NCBI GenBank assembly: GCA_910577325.1
Contig: CAJTMR010000016.1
Coordinates: forward strand, 1-64,000
Source of the DNA: an uncultured Parabacteroides sp.
Lineage (GTDB): Bacteria > Bacteroidota > Bacteroidia > Bacteroidales > Tannerellaceae
Length of the DNA: 64,000 nucleotides
Reading direction: 5' to 3'
Shown here: positions 17,965-28,141 of the stretch, piece after piece
Position numbering within the stretch: position 1 is the stretch's first letter
Layout: every line of letters begins with the position of its first letter
Notes under the pieces: generated by a model
Seen by the model: only the letters and a program-made list of their open reading frames with translations
Databases searched by the model: none
What the model was told of the DNA's origin: nothing
Position numbers and translations under genes: made by a program

Positions 17965-20900
17965 ATGAAAGAAGATATAAAGAAAGTCCTGCTACTCGGA
18001 AGCGGCGCCCTTAAGATAGGGGAAGCCGGCGAGTTTGATTATTCAGGCAGCCAGGCATTGAAAGCCATCAAAGAGGAGGGAATCCGGACAGTGCTTATCA
18101 ACCCGAACATCGCCACGGTACAGACTTCGGAAGGTGTGGCGGATACCGTTTATTTCCTGCCCGTCACCCCCTTCTTCGTCGAAAAGGTGATTGCAAAGGA
18201 GCGTCCGGACGGTATCCTGCTCGCTTTTGGCGGGCAGACGGCGTTGAACTGCGGTGTGGCGCTATACCAGAGCGGCGTGCTGGAAAAATATAACGTCCGT
18301 GTGCTCGGAACTCCGGTACAGGCCATCATGGACACGGAAGACCGCGAATTGTTCGTCCGCAAGTTGGACGAGATCGGCGTGAAGACGATCAAGAGCGAAG
18401 CGGTGGAGAGTGCTGAAGACGCCCGCCGGGCTGCTGCCGGGTTGGGCTATCCGGTGATCGTCCGTGCCGCGTATGCCTTGGGTGGATTAGGTTCCGGTTT
18501 CTGCGACAATGAAGAAGAACTGGATATGCTGGTCGAAAAGGCATTCTCTTTCTCTCCCCAGGTGTTGGTCGAAAAGAGCTTGAAAGGGTGGAAAGAAGTG
18601 GAATATGAAGTGGTGCGCGACCGTTTCGACAACTGTATCACGGTCTGCAACATGGAGAACTTCGACCCGTTAGGCATCCATACCGGCGAAAGTATTGTCA
18701 TAGCTCCGTCACAAACGCTGACCAACAGCGAGTACCATAAACTGCGCGAACTGGCTATCCGGATCATCCGCCATATCGGTATCGTGGGTGAATGCAACGT
18801 GCAATATGCTTTCGATCCTGAAAGCGAAGACTACCGCGTGATCGAGGTGAACGCCCGTCTTTCCCGTTCGTCTGCGCTGGCCTCCAAAGCAACCGGTTAT
18901 CCGTTGGCTTTCGTCGCAGCCAAGTTAGGGTTGGGCTACGGCCTTTTCGATTTGAAAAATTCGGTGACGAAGACGACAAGCGCTTTCTTCGAACCGGCTC
19001 TCGACTATGTGGTCTGCAAGATCCCGCGTTGGGACTTAGGCAAGTTCCACGGTGTGGCACGCGAATTAGGTTCGAGCATGAAATCCGTCGGCGAGGTGAT
19101 GGCCATCGGCCGTACGTTTGAAGAGGCTATCCAGAAAGGGCTGCGTATGATCGGGCAGGGCATGCACGGCTTCGTGGAAAACAAGGAACTGGTGATTGCC
19201 GACATCGACAAGGCGCTCCATGAACCGACCGACACCCGTATCTTCGTCATCTCCAAAGCGTTCCGTGCCGGATATACCGTCGACCAGATACACGATTTGA
19301 CGAAGATCGACAAATGGTTCCTGCAAAAACTCTATGGAATCATGCAGACCGATAAGGAACTGCGTGCCTTCGATATGAAAGGCCTTGAGCGTTGGCGTTT
19401 GAATCCGGAACTTGTTCGCAAGGCGAAAATACAAGGTTTCTCTGATTTTCAGGTCGCCCGTGCCATTGGCCTTGAAGGAGATATGGAAAAAGGCATGATG
19501 CAGGTCCGCCAGTTCCGTAAGGAGCACGGCATCGTCCCGGTAGTGAAGCAGATCGATACGCTGGCTGCCGAATATCCGGCGCAGACGAACTACCTGTATC
19601 TGACCTATAGCGGTACGGAAAACGATGTGCAGTATGTAGGTGACCATCGCTCCATCGTCGTGCTGGGTTCCGGCGCTTACCGGATCGGCAGCTCGGTAGA
19701 GTTCGACTGGTGTGGTGTGCAGGCGTTGGAAACGATCCGCAAGGAGGGCTGGCGTTCGGTGATGATCAACTACAATCCTGAAACGGTCTCGACCGACTAT
19801 GATATGTGCGACCGCCTCTATTTCGACGAACTGACCTTCGAGCGTGTGATGGATATCCTCGAACTCGAAAATCCCCACGGCGTGATTGTTTCGACAGGCG
19901 GCCAGATCCCGAACAACCTGGCGATGCGTCTGGACGAGCAGCATGTCAATATCTTAGGGACATCCGCCAAGAGTATCGACAATGCCGAGGACCGCGAGAA
20001 ATTCTCCGCCATGCTGGACCGTATCGGGGTGGACCAGCCGCGCTGGAAAGAACTTTCGTCGATGGACGATATCAATACGTTTGTGGCCGAGGTCGGTTTC
20101 CCGGTTCTGGTCCGTCCGAGTTATGTGCTGAGCGGCGCCGCCATGAACGTCTGCTCCAATCAGGAGGAACTCGAACGCTTCCTGCAACTGGCGGCAAACG
20201 TGTCGAAGAAACATCCGGTCGTTGTCAGCCAGTTCATCGAACATGCCAAGGAAGTGGAAATGGATGCGGTGGCCGATAAGGGCGAGATCGTCATGTATGC
20301 CATCTCCGAGCATATCGAGTTTGCCGGCGTGCATTCCGGTGATGCGACCATCCAGTTTCCGGCACAGAAACTCTATGTCGAAACGGTACGCCGTATCAAG
20401 CGTATCAGCAAGCAGATAGCAAAAGAGCTGAATATCTCCGGCCCGTTCAATATCCAATATCTGGCGAAAGGCAACGAGATCAAGGTAATCGAATGTAACC
20501 TCCGCGCGAGCCGTTCCTTCCCGTTCGTCAGCAAAGTGTTGAAGATAAACTTTATCGAACTGGCTACCCGCATCATGCTGGGCTTGCCTGTCGAAAAACC
20601 GAACAAGAATGAGTTTGACCTGGATTATGTAGGTATCAAAGCCTCTCAGTTCTCCTTCAACCGCTTGCAGAAAGCCGATCCCGTCTTGGGTGTCGACATG
20701 GCTTCGACAGGGGAGGTCGGATGTATCGGCGACGATGTTTCCGAGGCCGTCTTGAAGAGCATGCTTTCCGTCGGCCTCCGCATCCCTGAAAAGAACATCC
20801 TGCTCTCGACGGGTACGCCGAAACAGAAAGTCGCCATGTTGGACGCCGCCAAGATGCTGGCTTCGAAAGGCTACAACCTCTTCGCCACAGGCGGGACGCA

Positions 20901-21195
20901 CCGTTTCCTCGAAGAAAACGGCATCCCCTGTATGCAGGTTTACTGGCCGAGCGAGGAGGGCAAGGAGCCGCAAGCGCTCACCATGCTCCATGAAAAGAAG
21001 ATCGACATGGTTGTGAATATCCCGCGCGACCTCTCGGCCGGTGAGTTGGACAATGGCTACAAGATCCGCCGTGCCGCCATCGACCTGAACATCCCGCTTA
21101 TCACGAACGCCCGTCTGGCAAGTGCCTTTATTGAGGCTTTCTGTTCCTTGGACATGGATGATATTCAGATACGGAGTTGGCAAGAGTATAAGTAA
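17965..21195 (+). CDS. carB: carbamoyl-phosphate synthase large subunit
   Basis: The product is about 1076 residues, the usual CarB length. It has two homologous ATP-grasp halves, the first opening with KVLLLGSGALKIGEAGEFDYSG and the second with IVVLGSGAYRIGSSVEFDW. A C-terminal allosteric MGS-like domain follows (LFATGGTHRFLEENGI). It joins bicarbonate, ammonia from CarA and two ATP into carbamoyl phosphate. I chose MKEDIKK at 17965 as start because it matches the family N-terminus; in-frame GTG (17923) and ATG (17938) codons lie upstream. A strong stem-loop follows at 21248-21299. Confidence 0.95.
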   Translation: MKEDIKKVLLLGSGALKIGEAGEFDYSGSQALKAIKEEGIRTVLINPNIATVQTSEGVADTVYFLPVTPFFVEKVIAKERPDGILLAFGGQTALNCGVALYQSGVLEKYNVRVLGTPVQAIMDTEDRELFVRKLDEIGVKTIKSEAVESAEDARRAAAGLGYPVIVRAAYALGGLGSGFCDNEEELDMLVEKAFSFSPQVLVEKSLKGWKEVEYEVVRDRFDNCITVCNMENFDPLGIHTGESIVIAPSQTLTNSEYHKLRELAIRIIRHIGIVGECNVQYAFDPESEDYRVIEVNARLSRSSALASKATGYPLAFVAAKLGLGYGLFDLKNSVTKTTSAFFEPALDYVVCKIPRWDLGKFHGVARELGSSMKSVGEVMAIGRTFEEAIQKGLRMIGQGMHGFVENKELVIADIDKALHEPTDTRIFVISKAFRAGYTVDQIHDLTKIDKWFLQKLYGIMQTDKELRAFDMKGLERWRLNPELVRKAKIQGFSDFQVARAIGLEGDMEKGMMQVRQFRKEHGIVPVVKQIDTLAAEYPAQTNYLYLTYSGTENDVQYVGDHRSIVVLGSGAYRIGSSVEFDWCGVQALETIRKEGWRSVMINYNPETVSTDYDMCDRLYFDELTFERVMDILELENPHGVIVSTGGQIPNNLAMRLDEQHVNILGTSAKSIDNAEDREKFSAMLDRIGVDQPRWKELSSMDDINTFVAEVGFPVLVRPSYVLSGAAMNVCSNQEELERFLQLAANVSKKHPVVVSQFIEHAKEVEMDAVADKGEIVMYAISEHIEFAGVHSGDATIQFPAQKLYVETVRRIKRISKQIAKELNISGPFNIQYLAKGNEIKVIECNLRASRSFPFVSKVLKINFIELATRIMLGLPVEKPNKNEFDLDYVGIKASQFSFNRLQKADPVLGVDMASTGEVGCIGDDVSEAVLKSMLSVGLRIPEKNILLSTGTPKQKVAMLDAAKMLASKGYNLFATGGTHRFLEENGIPCMQVYWPSEEGKEPQALTMLHEKKIDMVVNIPRDLSAGELDNGYKIRRAAIDLNIPLITNARLASAFIEAFCSLDMDDIQIRSWQEYK

Positions 21196-21247
21196 AGACA
21201 ATTCCCTTGTTCCTGTACTTGACGGGATAGCATTAAAACAGGGAGAT

Positions 21248-21299
21248 GAATGTCAAAAGACGATATTTGCCGGATACGGATATCGTCTTTTTGACATTC
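21248..21299 (+). terminator. stem-loop after carB
   Basis: Arms 21248-21265 and 21281-21299 pair over about 18 bp with one bulge around a 15-nt loop, 52 bases past the carB stop. The right arm abuts the start of the repeat element. Confidence 0.65.
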
Positions 21300-21985
21300 C
21301 GGAATCACTTCTCTTCTCTCATGAAAATTTTGCAAATCAACTATCATACTATCATATCCGGTTGTTAACTGTTGTTTCACAATATATTAAAGAATGATAG
21401 TAGCTGTTTTCTACTATCATTCTACTATCATGCTTTTTGCAAGACTATTCATTTATATGGCTGATAACATGGTGTTTATGTTTATATGTGCAAAAATAAC
21501 CATCGACAAAACGGGGTTATTTAAATATAAAACAAGGCATAAAAGCACCTCCAACATGGCTGATAAACTTCTCTGTATCCCCGTCTGGGCTTCGCGCAGA
21601 CCCGGGTCTGCACCTCTTCCGCACCTGGGTCTGTGTGGTGGGTACACCCGGGTCTCAAGCGGCTTTGCAAGCTGTTTTTGACAAAAGAAAAGCCTGTCTT
21701 GATGAAAAAAGAAGCCGTTTTAACATGTTTTGCACCTGTTTCCGGACGGTCTCTGTTTTTATCGTATAATTGATACACAGGATGTTATCGTTTTTAACTA
21801 TGATAGGTGTGATAGATGAATGATAGTTAAAAACGGCAACTATCATGCCATAACATATTGGTTTAAACCGATATACAGACGGATATGATAGTATGATAGT
21901 TGTTTTCACAAAAACATTTATGTAATTAGTCTGTATTGGTGGCGAAAACAGATGGACGCTTTCTGATTTTGGTGCGGTTGCCCTG
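21299..21985 (-). mobile_element. MITE-like element, copy A (left end missing)
   Basis: The segment matches copy C (62012-62725) in reverse orientation over almost its whole length. The right end keeps the terminal repeat (GGTGCGGTTGCCCTG ending at 21985). At the left, similarity stops near 21299 at the carB stem-loop and the other terminal repeat is missing. No target duplication is therefore visible. It contains nested TATCAT/ATGATA palindromes and a perfect CAGACCCGGGTCTG palindrome (21597-21610). No transposase is encoded. Confidence 0.75.
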
Positions 21986-22073
21986 CCCCGTACGGAGTAA
22001 TCGGGTATTTCGTAGGGTTACTCCAGCCATGGAATTCATGTTGTTTTGATAAACATTATTTCTGCATTCTTGT

Positions 22074-22081
22074 TATCTTTG
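22074..22081 (+). promoter_or_regulatory. possible -7 element upstream of nfo (TATCTTTG)
   Basis: TATCTTTG matches the Bacteroidota -7 consensus TAnnTTTG, 88 bases before the nfo start. A TTTG at 22045-22048 is 25 bases upstream, longer than ideal. Confidence 0.4.
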
Positions 22082-22168
22082 TAGATCAAAATAGTTATCG
22101 AGTATGATAAAGATACTAATACCAGAGAGAAGTTGGATGAATATATGAACAATAAAACATAAATACGA

Positions 22169-23005
22169 ATGAAGTATATTGGAGCACATGTGTCGGCATC
22201 GGGTGGAGTTGAAAATGCTCCAGTAAATGCAAATGCGATAGGGGCAAAGGCTTTTGCATTGTTTACCCGTAATCAGCGTCAATGGAAATCTTCTCCGCTG
22301 ACAAAAAAAAGTATTTCTCTTTTTAAGGAACGTTGTGAAGAATTTGGTTATTCGGCAGAACATATTCTTCCGCATGACAGTTACCTGATCAATCTGGGAC
22401 ACCCGGAAGCAGAAGGTTTGCAGAAATCACGAGATGCTTTCCTCGATGAAATGCGGCGTTGTGAACAACTGGGATTGGACCGTTTGAATTTCCATCCCGG
22501 AAGCCATTTGAACCAGATGGATGTGGAAGACTGTTTGGCACGTATAGCCGATTCGGTCAATTGGGCACTGGACCAGACTTCAGGTGTTTGTGCCGTACTG
22601 GAAAATACAGCCGGACAGGGAACCAATTTGGGATATACTTTCGAACAACTTGCTTACATTATTAACAAGGTTGAGGATAAATCCCGTATCGGAGTCTGTA
22701 TAGATACAGCCCATACGTTAGCTGCAGGCTATGATATCAAGACTGTTGCAGGTTTTGCAGAAACGTTTCGTCGCTTTGACGAAGTAATCGGTTTTTCTTA
22801 TTTGCGTGGTATGCATGTAAACGATTCCAAGAAAGATTTGGCTACTCGTGTGGACCGCCATGACAGTATTGGGAAAGGGGTGATGGGGTTGACTACATTT
22901 AAGATGTTGATGGATGATCCCCGGTTTGATAACATTCCTTTAATTCTGGAAACGCCGGACGAGTCTATTTGGGCGGAAGAGATAGAATATCTGTATTCTA
23001 TATAA
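22169..23005 (+). CDS. nfo: endonuclease IV (AP endonuclease)
   Basis: The 278-residue enzyme is the family length and cuts DNA 5' to abasic sites in base-excision repair. It opens KYIGAHVSASGGVENAP. Zinc-site segments are visible in order: FHPGSHL, LENTAGQG, CIDTAHTLAAGYD, HVNDSKKDL with VDRHDSIGKG, and ILETPDE. It stands alone between the carB repeat region and nhaD. The start is the ATG at 22169. Confidence 0.95.
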   Translation: MKYIGAHVSASGGVENAPVNANAIGAKAFALFTRNQRQWKSSPLTKKSISLFKERCEEFGYSAEHILPHDSYLINLGHPEAEGLQKSRDAFLDEMRRCEQLGLDRLNFHPGSHLNQMDVEDCLARIADSVNWALDQTSGVCAVLENTAGQGTNLGYTFEQLAYIINKVEDKSRIGVCIDTAHTLAAGYDIKTVAGFAETFRRFDEVIGFSYLRGMHVNDSKKDLATRVDRHDSIGKGVMGLTTFKMLMDDPRFDNIPLILETPDESIWAEEIEYLYSI

Positions 23006-23162
23006 AAACGAAAGGAGTGGTCTTGTCAGATCATTCTTTTCTATTTAACCAAAATCTGGACTATGGAAGTCCGGTTGTGTAATATTTCTTTTAAATGTGC
23101 AAGAGTTTGGGGTGAAAAATCCCGTCTTTTGTGATTTGATAACAATTTAAATATATTGTGCT

Positions 23163-24572
23163 ATGTTTATTTTAATGCCTGTCATATTTGTTTTAGGGAT
23201 TCTTGCGATCGCGTTGGAAGATAAGATAAAGATAAATAAAGCAGCGATAGCTCTCTTTATGGCAATATCATTGTGGATGATATTGATGTTTGACGCCTAT
23301 GAGATTTTTGTAGAGCGTTCCAGCCCTTTGTTCCAGGAGTTTTTGACCCAAAATCCGGAAATGGCAAATGCTTCTTTAAAAGATCAGTTCATTACATTCA
23401 TAACAAACCGTTCGATTGTTTATCATTTAGGGAATGTGGCCGAAACGCTTTTCTTTGTCATGTGTTCCATGTTGATTGTCGATATCGTGGATAAGCATGG
23501 TGGCTTCCGGGCTGTTACCGGATATATCCGTACTGCCGATAAAAGGAAATTATTGTGGTATATAAGTTTTGCCACTTTTTTCTTTTCCGCCTTGTTGGAT
23601 AATCTGGCTGCCGCTATCGTGATTATGGCCGTGTTGAGGAAACTGGTTCCGGACCGGACGGACCGTTTGAAATATGCCTGTATGGTGATTATTGCTGCAA
23701 ATGCGGGTGGTTCATGGTCTCCGATCGGCGATGTGACGACTATTTTGCTTTGGGTGGGCAAGAATGTCACGGCGATGCACCAGATTTCGCATGTGTTTCT
23801 CCCGGCATTGATGAACTTGCTTGTGCCTCTGACGATTGCCAATTTCTGGTTGTTTAAGAAAGATGCGACTTTGCGTGTGATGAGCGAGGAAGAAATGGCT
23901 GACGAATATACACCGGAAATACCGAATCATTCGCGCCGGGTGATCTTTGTGATCGGCGTCCTTTCATTGGCATTGGTTCCGGTTTTTCAGATGTTGACGA
24001 ACCTTCCGCCTTTTCTGGGTGTTCTGCTTGGCTTGGTGATCCTGTGGTTTTATACAGATGTTATGTATAGCAAACTGCATACGCGCGAATCCGACAAGTT
24101 GCGTATATCCCAGTTGCTTCCGAACATTGATTTGGCGACGATCTTTTTCTTCCTGGGTATCTTGATGGCGGTAGGGGCTTTGGAAACTTCCGGCCAGTTG
24201 GGATTGATGTCCGCTTTTCTGGATAAATATGTACATGAACCTTATTTAATCAGTTTCGTGATCGGAGTTTTGTCTTCCTGTGTGGACAACGTGGCTTTGG
24301 TTGCGGCAACAATGGGTATGTACCCGATCGTGCCAGACGCCGCCAATTTGGCTCCTTATGCGCAGTTTTTCGTATCGGACGGAGGTTTCTGGACATTCCT
24401 TGCTTACTGTGCCGTGACGGGCGGTAGTATCCTGATTATCGGCTCTGCGACCGGCGTGACGGTGATGGGATTGGAAAAGATTGATTTCATGTATTATACC
24501 AAACGATTTTCAATTCTGGCATTGATCGGCTATTGCTGCGGTGCTGGTACATATATGTTATTATTTGCATAA
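23163..24572 (+). CDS. nhaD: NhaD-type Na+/H+ antiporter
   Basis: The 469-residue polytopic membrane protein has around eleven hydrophobic helices and belongs to the ion transporter superfamily. Family-typical segments include LLDNLAAAIVIMAVL, the NAGGSWSPIGDVTTILLW stretch and SSCVDNVALVAATMGMYP. NhaD exchanges cytoplasmic Na+ (or Li+) for external H+. The C69 peptidase gene starts 11 bases after the stop, so the two may share a transcript. Confidence 0.9.
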   Translation: MFILMPVIFVLGILAIALEDKIKINKAAIALFMAISLWMILMFDAYEIFVERSSPLFQEFLTQNPEMANASLKDQFITFITNRSIVYHLGNVAETLFFVMCSMLIVDIVDKHGGFRAVTGYIRTADKRKLLWYISFATFFFSALLDNLAAAIVIMAVLRKLVPDRTDRLKYACMVIIAANAGGSWSPIGDVTTILLWVGKNVTAMHQISHVFLPALMNLLVPLTIANFWLFKKDATLRVMSEEEMADEYTPEIPNHSRRVIFVIGVLSLALVPVFQMLTNLPPFLGVLLGLVILWFYTDVMYSKLHTRESDKLRISQLLPNIDLATIFFFLGILMAVGALETSGQLGLMSAFLDKYVHEPYLISFVIGVLSSCVDNVALVAATMGMYPIVPDAANLAPYAQFFVSDGGFWTFLAYCAVTGGSILIIGSATGVTVMGLEKIDFMYYTKRFSILALIGYCCGAGTYMLLFA

Positions 24573-24583
24573 ACTTTATTTGT

Positions 24584-26224
24584 ATGAGAAAAAAATGGAT
24601 TTTGATGGCAGCTTGTGCTGTTGTGTTTACCGGAATGGAAGCTTTTGCCTGTACAGGGCTGCTGGTGGGAAAGAAAGCTTCGGTTGACGGCTCCGTTATG
24701 ATCAGCTATGCGGCAGATTCGCATACGTTATACGGGGAACTGTATCGTTGGCCGGCAGCAACCTGGCCGAAAGGGGCGATGCTGGATATCATCGAGTGGG
24801 ATACCCATAAGCCGTTGGGACAGATCCCACAGGTTGAAAGGACCTATTCGGTGGTCGGCAATATGAATGAACATCAAGTTGCGATTACGGAAAGCACTTT
24901 CGGAGGTCGTCCCGAATTAGTCGACACGACCGGTATCATGGATTACGGCAGTCTGATTTATGTCGCTCTGCAGCGTTCCAAGACGGCGCGGGAGGCTATC
25001 CGGGTTATGACCGGACTGGTGAAGGACTATGGCTACTATAGTAGTGGGGAAACATTCTCTATTGCCGATAAGAACGAAGCCTGGGTTATGGAAATGATTG
25101 GTAAGGGTCCGGGTAATAAGGGGGCTGTTTGGGTGGCTATCCGTATTCCCGATGACTGTATTTCGGCTCATGCCAACCAAGCCCGTATCCAGCAGATCCC
25201 GTTTGATGACAAGGAAAACTGCATCTATTCACCGGATGTCGTTTCTTTTGCTCGTGAAAAGGGATATTTCAGTGGTAAGGATAAGGATTTTAGCTTCCAG
25301 AAAGCTTATTGTCCGTATGATTTCGGTTCTCTGCGTGGTTGTGAAGCCCGTGTGTGGTCTTTCTTCCGCAAATATGATAAATCGATGGATCAATATACGG
25401 ATCTGATCAAGGGTGATGTGACGAGGAAACCGATGCCTTTATATGTCAAGCCTGATCGCTTGCTGTCCGTTCAGGATGTGCAGAAAGGTATGCGCGACCA
25501 TTTTGAAGGTACGGATCTGGATATGACGAAAGATGCCGGCGCCGGTTCTTACAAAGTCCCGTATCGTTGGCGTCCGATGACTTTCGAAGTGGACGGCCAG
25601 GAGTACACGAACGAACGTGCAATTGCTACGCAGCAGACCGGTTTTGTGATTGTCCCGCAGATGCGTAATTGGTTGCCGGATGCTGTCGGAGGTATTCTTT
25701 GGTTCGGCGTGGATGATGCGGATATGGCTGTCTTTACGCCGATCTATTGTTCGGTGACGGCTTCTCCCGAATGTTATCGTGTCGGAAACGGCGATATGAT
25801 GAATTTCTCCTGGACATCCGCTTTCTGGATTCATAACTGGGTGGCAAACATGGCGTATGGCAAATATAGCTATATGATTCAGGATATCCGTCTTGTTCAA
25901 CAGGCTTTGGAGGATGGCTATCGGCAGACGATTCCGGTCATTGACAAAGCGGCAACGGAATTGTATGCGAATAATCCGGCTGAGGCGGTCAAGTTTTTGA
26001 CTTGGTTCAGTTCTACGACTGCCGATCAGGCAACAGCCCGTTGGAAGAAACTGGGAGAATACTTGTTGGTTAAATATATGGATGGCAATGTGAAAAAGGA
26101 GGAAAACGGACAATTCAAACAGAATGGTTATGGATTATCCGAATATCCGGATTTTCCCGGTTACGATGAAGAGTATTATCGTAGCATCGTGAAAAGTACG
26201 GGTGATAAATTGAAAGTAAAATAG
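24584..26224 (+). CDS. secreted C69 family dipeptidase
   Basis: The 546-residue protein starts at the ATG at 24584, 11 bases past the nhaD stop; a longer frame overlapping nhaD has no support. The signal peptide ends at EAFA, placing Cys23 (CTGLLVGKKAS) at the new N-terminus. This is what an N-terminal nucleophile peptidase of family C69 needs. Other conserved stretches are DGSVMISYAADSH, ESTFGG, SGETFSIADKNEAWVMEM and SAHANQARI. It should cleave dipeptides in the periplasm. Confidence 0.88.
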   Translation: MRKKWILMAACAVVFTGMEAFACTGLLVGKKASVDGSVMISYAADSHTLYGELYRWPAATWPKGAMLDIIEWDTHKPLGQIPQVERTYSVVGNMNEHQVAITESTFGGRPELVDTTGIMDYGSLIYVALQRSKTAREAIRVMTGLVKDYGYYSSGETFSIADKNEAWVMEMIGKGPGNKGAVWVAIRIPDDCISAHANQARIQQIPFDDKENCIYSPDVVSFAREKGYFSGKDKDFSFQKAYCPYDFGSLRGCEARVWSFFRKYDKSMDQYTDLIKGDVTRKPMPLYVKPDRLLSVQDVQKGMRDHFEGTDLDMTKDAGAGSYKVPYRWRPMTFEVDGQEYTNERAIATQQTGFVIVPQMRNWLPDAVGGILWFGVDDADMAVFTPIYCSVTASPECYRVGNGDMMNFSWTSAFWIHNWVANMAYGKYSYMIQDIRLVQQALEDGYRQTIPVIDKAATELYANNPAEAVKFLTWFSSTTADQATARWKKLGEYLLVKYMDGNVKKEENGQFKQNGYGLSEYPDFPGYDEEYYRSIVKSTGDKLKVK

Positions 26225-26286
26225 GAAGCTTTTTCAAAAAAACACTATATTTGGCGATATGAATTGTTGTATTAAATAAGAAAAGT

Positions 26287-26757
26287 ATGAGAAAATTAAT
26301 TGTTATGTTGATGCTGGCACTGTTCAGTATAGGGGGATATGCACAGACGCAGCAAGGTCAATCCTCTTTTGGTTTCAATTTGGGTTATAATTTTAATGAT
26401 GTAGGCAATGCAACTGTCGGCATCGATTATCGTTATTGTGTCACGGATGCGTTTCGTCTGACTCCGTCTATTACCCATTTGGTAAAGAATGACGGAGTAC
26501 GGGCATGGGCGATCGACATGAATGCTCATTATGTGTTTAAATTGAGTGAGATGTTTGGTTTTTATCCGTTGGCAGGCTTAAGTCTTTCTTTCTGGAAAGC
26601 AGGCCCTTGGGATGCAACTCGTTTGGGAGCCAATATCGGCTTGGGAGGTGAAGTGTATGCGACGGACCGGGTTTCTGTCGGCTTGGAAGCGAAATATAAT
26701 ATCATAAAAGATTTGGATGCCGCAGCATTGGCAGTGCGTGTCGGATATAATTTCTAA
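26287..26757 (+). CDS. small outer-membrane beta-barrel (porin-like) protein
   Basis: The 156-residue protein has a signal peptide ending GGYAQ (about residue 20). Alternating-pattern strands follow (FGFNLGYNF, VGIDYRYCV, FYPLAGLSLSFW, VSVGLEAKYNII) with a terminal Phe (RVGYNF), typical of small OmpA/OmpX-like barrels. The specific role is unknown. A strong terminator follows at 26786-26822. Confidence 0.8.
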   Translation: MRKLIVMLMLALFSIGGYAQTQQGQSSFGFNLGYNFNDVGNATVGIDYRYCVTDAFRLTPSITHLVKNDGVRAWAIDMNAHYVFKLSEMFGFYPLAGLSLSFWKAGPWDATRLGANIGLGGEVYATDRVSVGLEAKYNIIKDLDAAALAVRVGYNF

Positions 26758-26785
26758 ATCGGAGGATATTCGGAAAAAGAGTATG

Positions 26786-26822
26786 AAAGCCCACTGGTTC
26801 GCAATGAACCAGTGGGCTTTTT
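26786..26822 (+). terminator. strong Rho-independent terminator
   Basis: A perfect 15-bp stem (26786-26800 with 26806-26820), 5-nt loop GCAAT, and a T-run at 26818-26822. It ends the porin-like transcript. Confidence 0.9.
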
Positions 26823-26895
26823 AGTTGCTTATGCAGGAAAAATACCTATATTTGTTCCGCGTAATCTATAAGGTTAATTCAAAGACATTGTGTGT

Positions 26896-28008
26896 ATGGA
26901 AAAACAGAAACAGTCCCGGCGGTTACTGTCGCTGGATGCCTTGAGGGGGTTTGATATGTTTTTTATTATGGGAGGGGCTTCCCTTTTCGTTGCGTTGGCA
27001 ACTTTGTTCCCGAATCCTTTATTCCAGATGGTTTCCGACCAAATGGAGCATGTTGAGTGGAATGGGCTGAGACATCATGATACAATTTTTCCGTTGTTCC
27101 TATTTATTGCCGGCATTTCATTTCCGTTCTCGTTGGAAAAGCAGCGCGAACAGGGGAAGAGCGAAGCGGATATCTATCAAAAGATTATTCGCAGGGGGAT
27201 TACCTTGGTGTTGTTGGGATGTGTTTATAATGGATTGTTGCAGTTTGACTTTGCGAATCTTCGTTGTGCCAGCGTCTTGGCGCGTATTGGGTTGGGATGG
27301 ATGTTTGCAGCATTGCTGTTCGTCCGTTTTCGTATTTCTGTCCGGGTGTGGATAGCCGGTGCAATCTTAATCGGCTATTGGGTTTGGATGGCTTTTATTC
27401 CTGTACCGGGTGTAGAGGCCGGAGCGTTCACGCTGGAAGGCAATTGGGTAGGCTATGTGGATCGTTTGTTGTTACCGGGGCGTTTGCATCAAGGAATTTT
27501 TGACCCGGAAGGCCTGTTGTCTACGTTGCCGGGGATTGTGACGGCCATGTTAGGGATGTTTACTGGCGAGTTTGTCAAGTTACGCAAAGAGGGATTGACG
27601 GACAATCGGAAGGTGGCAGTTTTGTTGCTTGCAGGTATGTTGTTAATGCTGGTCGGTCTGTTATGGAGTTTGGTGTTTCCGATTAACAAGAAGTTGTGGA
27701 GTAGCTCGTTTGTTTGTGTTGTCGGTGCTTATTCGGTTTGGATGTTTGCTTTGTTTTATTACATTGTCGATGTGTTGGAATGGAGAAAGTGGACTTTTTT
27801 CTTTCAAGTGATCGGAGTTAATTCTATTACGATCTATTTGGCACAAAAATTCATCAATTTTTCTTATACGTCCCAAAGTTTGTTTGGCGGGCTTATCGGA
27901 TGGATGCCGGAAACTGCACAACCTTTTGCCAGTACAATCGGCTATATTGCTGTTTGTTGGGGATTTTTGTATTTTTTGTATCGTCAACGGATTTTCTTGA
28001 AAGTATAG
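26896..28008 (+). CDS. membrane acyltransferase, HGSNAT/NagX (DUF5009) type
   Basis: The 370-residue protein opens with RLLSLDALRGFDMFFIMGG, followed by ten or so hydrophobic helices. The segment RHHDTIFPLFLFIAGISFPFS carries the conserved His/Asp and Phe-rich helix of the heparan-alpha-glucosaminide acetyltransferase-like family. It likely moves acetyl groups across the inner membrane to a sugar. I use the ATG at 26896 as start; the GTG two codons before is less likely. Confidence 0.82.
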   Translation: MEKQKQSRRLLSLDALRGFDMFFIMGGASLFVALATLFPNPLFQMVSDQMEHVEWNGLRHHDTIFPLFLFIAGISFPFSLEKQREQGKSEADIYQKIIRRGITLVLLGCVYNGLLQFDFANLRCASVLARIGLGWMFAALLFVRFRISVRVWIAGAILIGYWVWMAFIPVPGVEAGAFTLEGNWVGYVDRLLLPGRLHQGIFDPEGLLSTLPGIVTAMLGMFTGEFVKLRKEGLTDNRKVAVLLLAGMLLMLVGLLWSLVFPINKKLWSSSFVCVVGAYSVWMFALFYYIVDVLEWRKWTFFFQVIGVNSITIYLAQKFINFSYTSQSLFGGLIGWMPETAQPFASTIGYIAVCWGFLYFLYRQRIFLKV

Positions 28009-28141
28009 TCACAAATTTTATGAACTCTTCCATAGGTGGAAAATTGTTATCAGGTTTTGATTGCAGCATCGAACGCATTGATAATTTATGTAATTTTGTG
28101 CTGCCTTTATAAACATAATATATTTTTAAAAGTATAAATAA

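Larger units (their letters stand above)
21196..22168. other. 973-bp non-coding region between carB and nfo
   Basis: It holds the carB stem-loop (21248-21299), a left-truncated MITE-like element (21299-21985), a 7-bp stem GGAGTAA/TTACTCC (21994-22024) and a possible -7 box (22074-22081). No protein-coding frame in it looks real. Confidence 0.7.
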
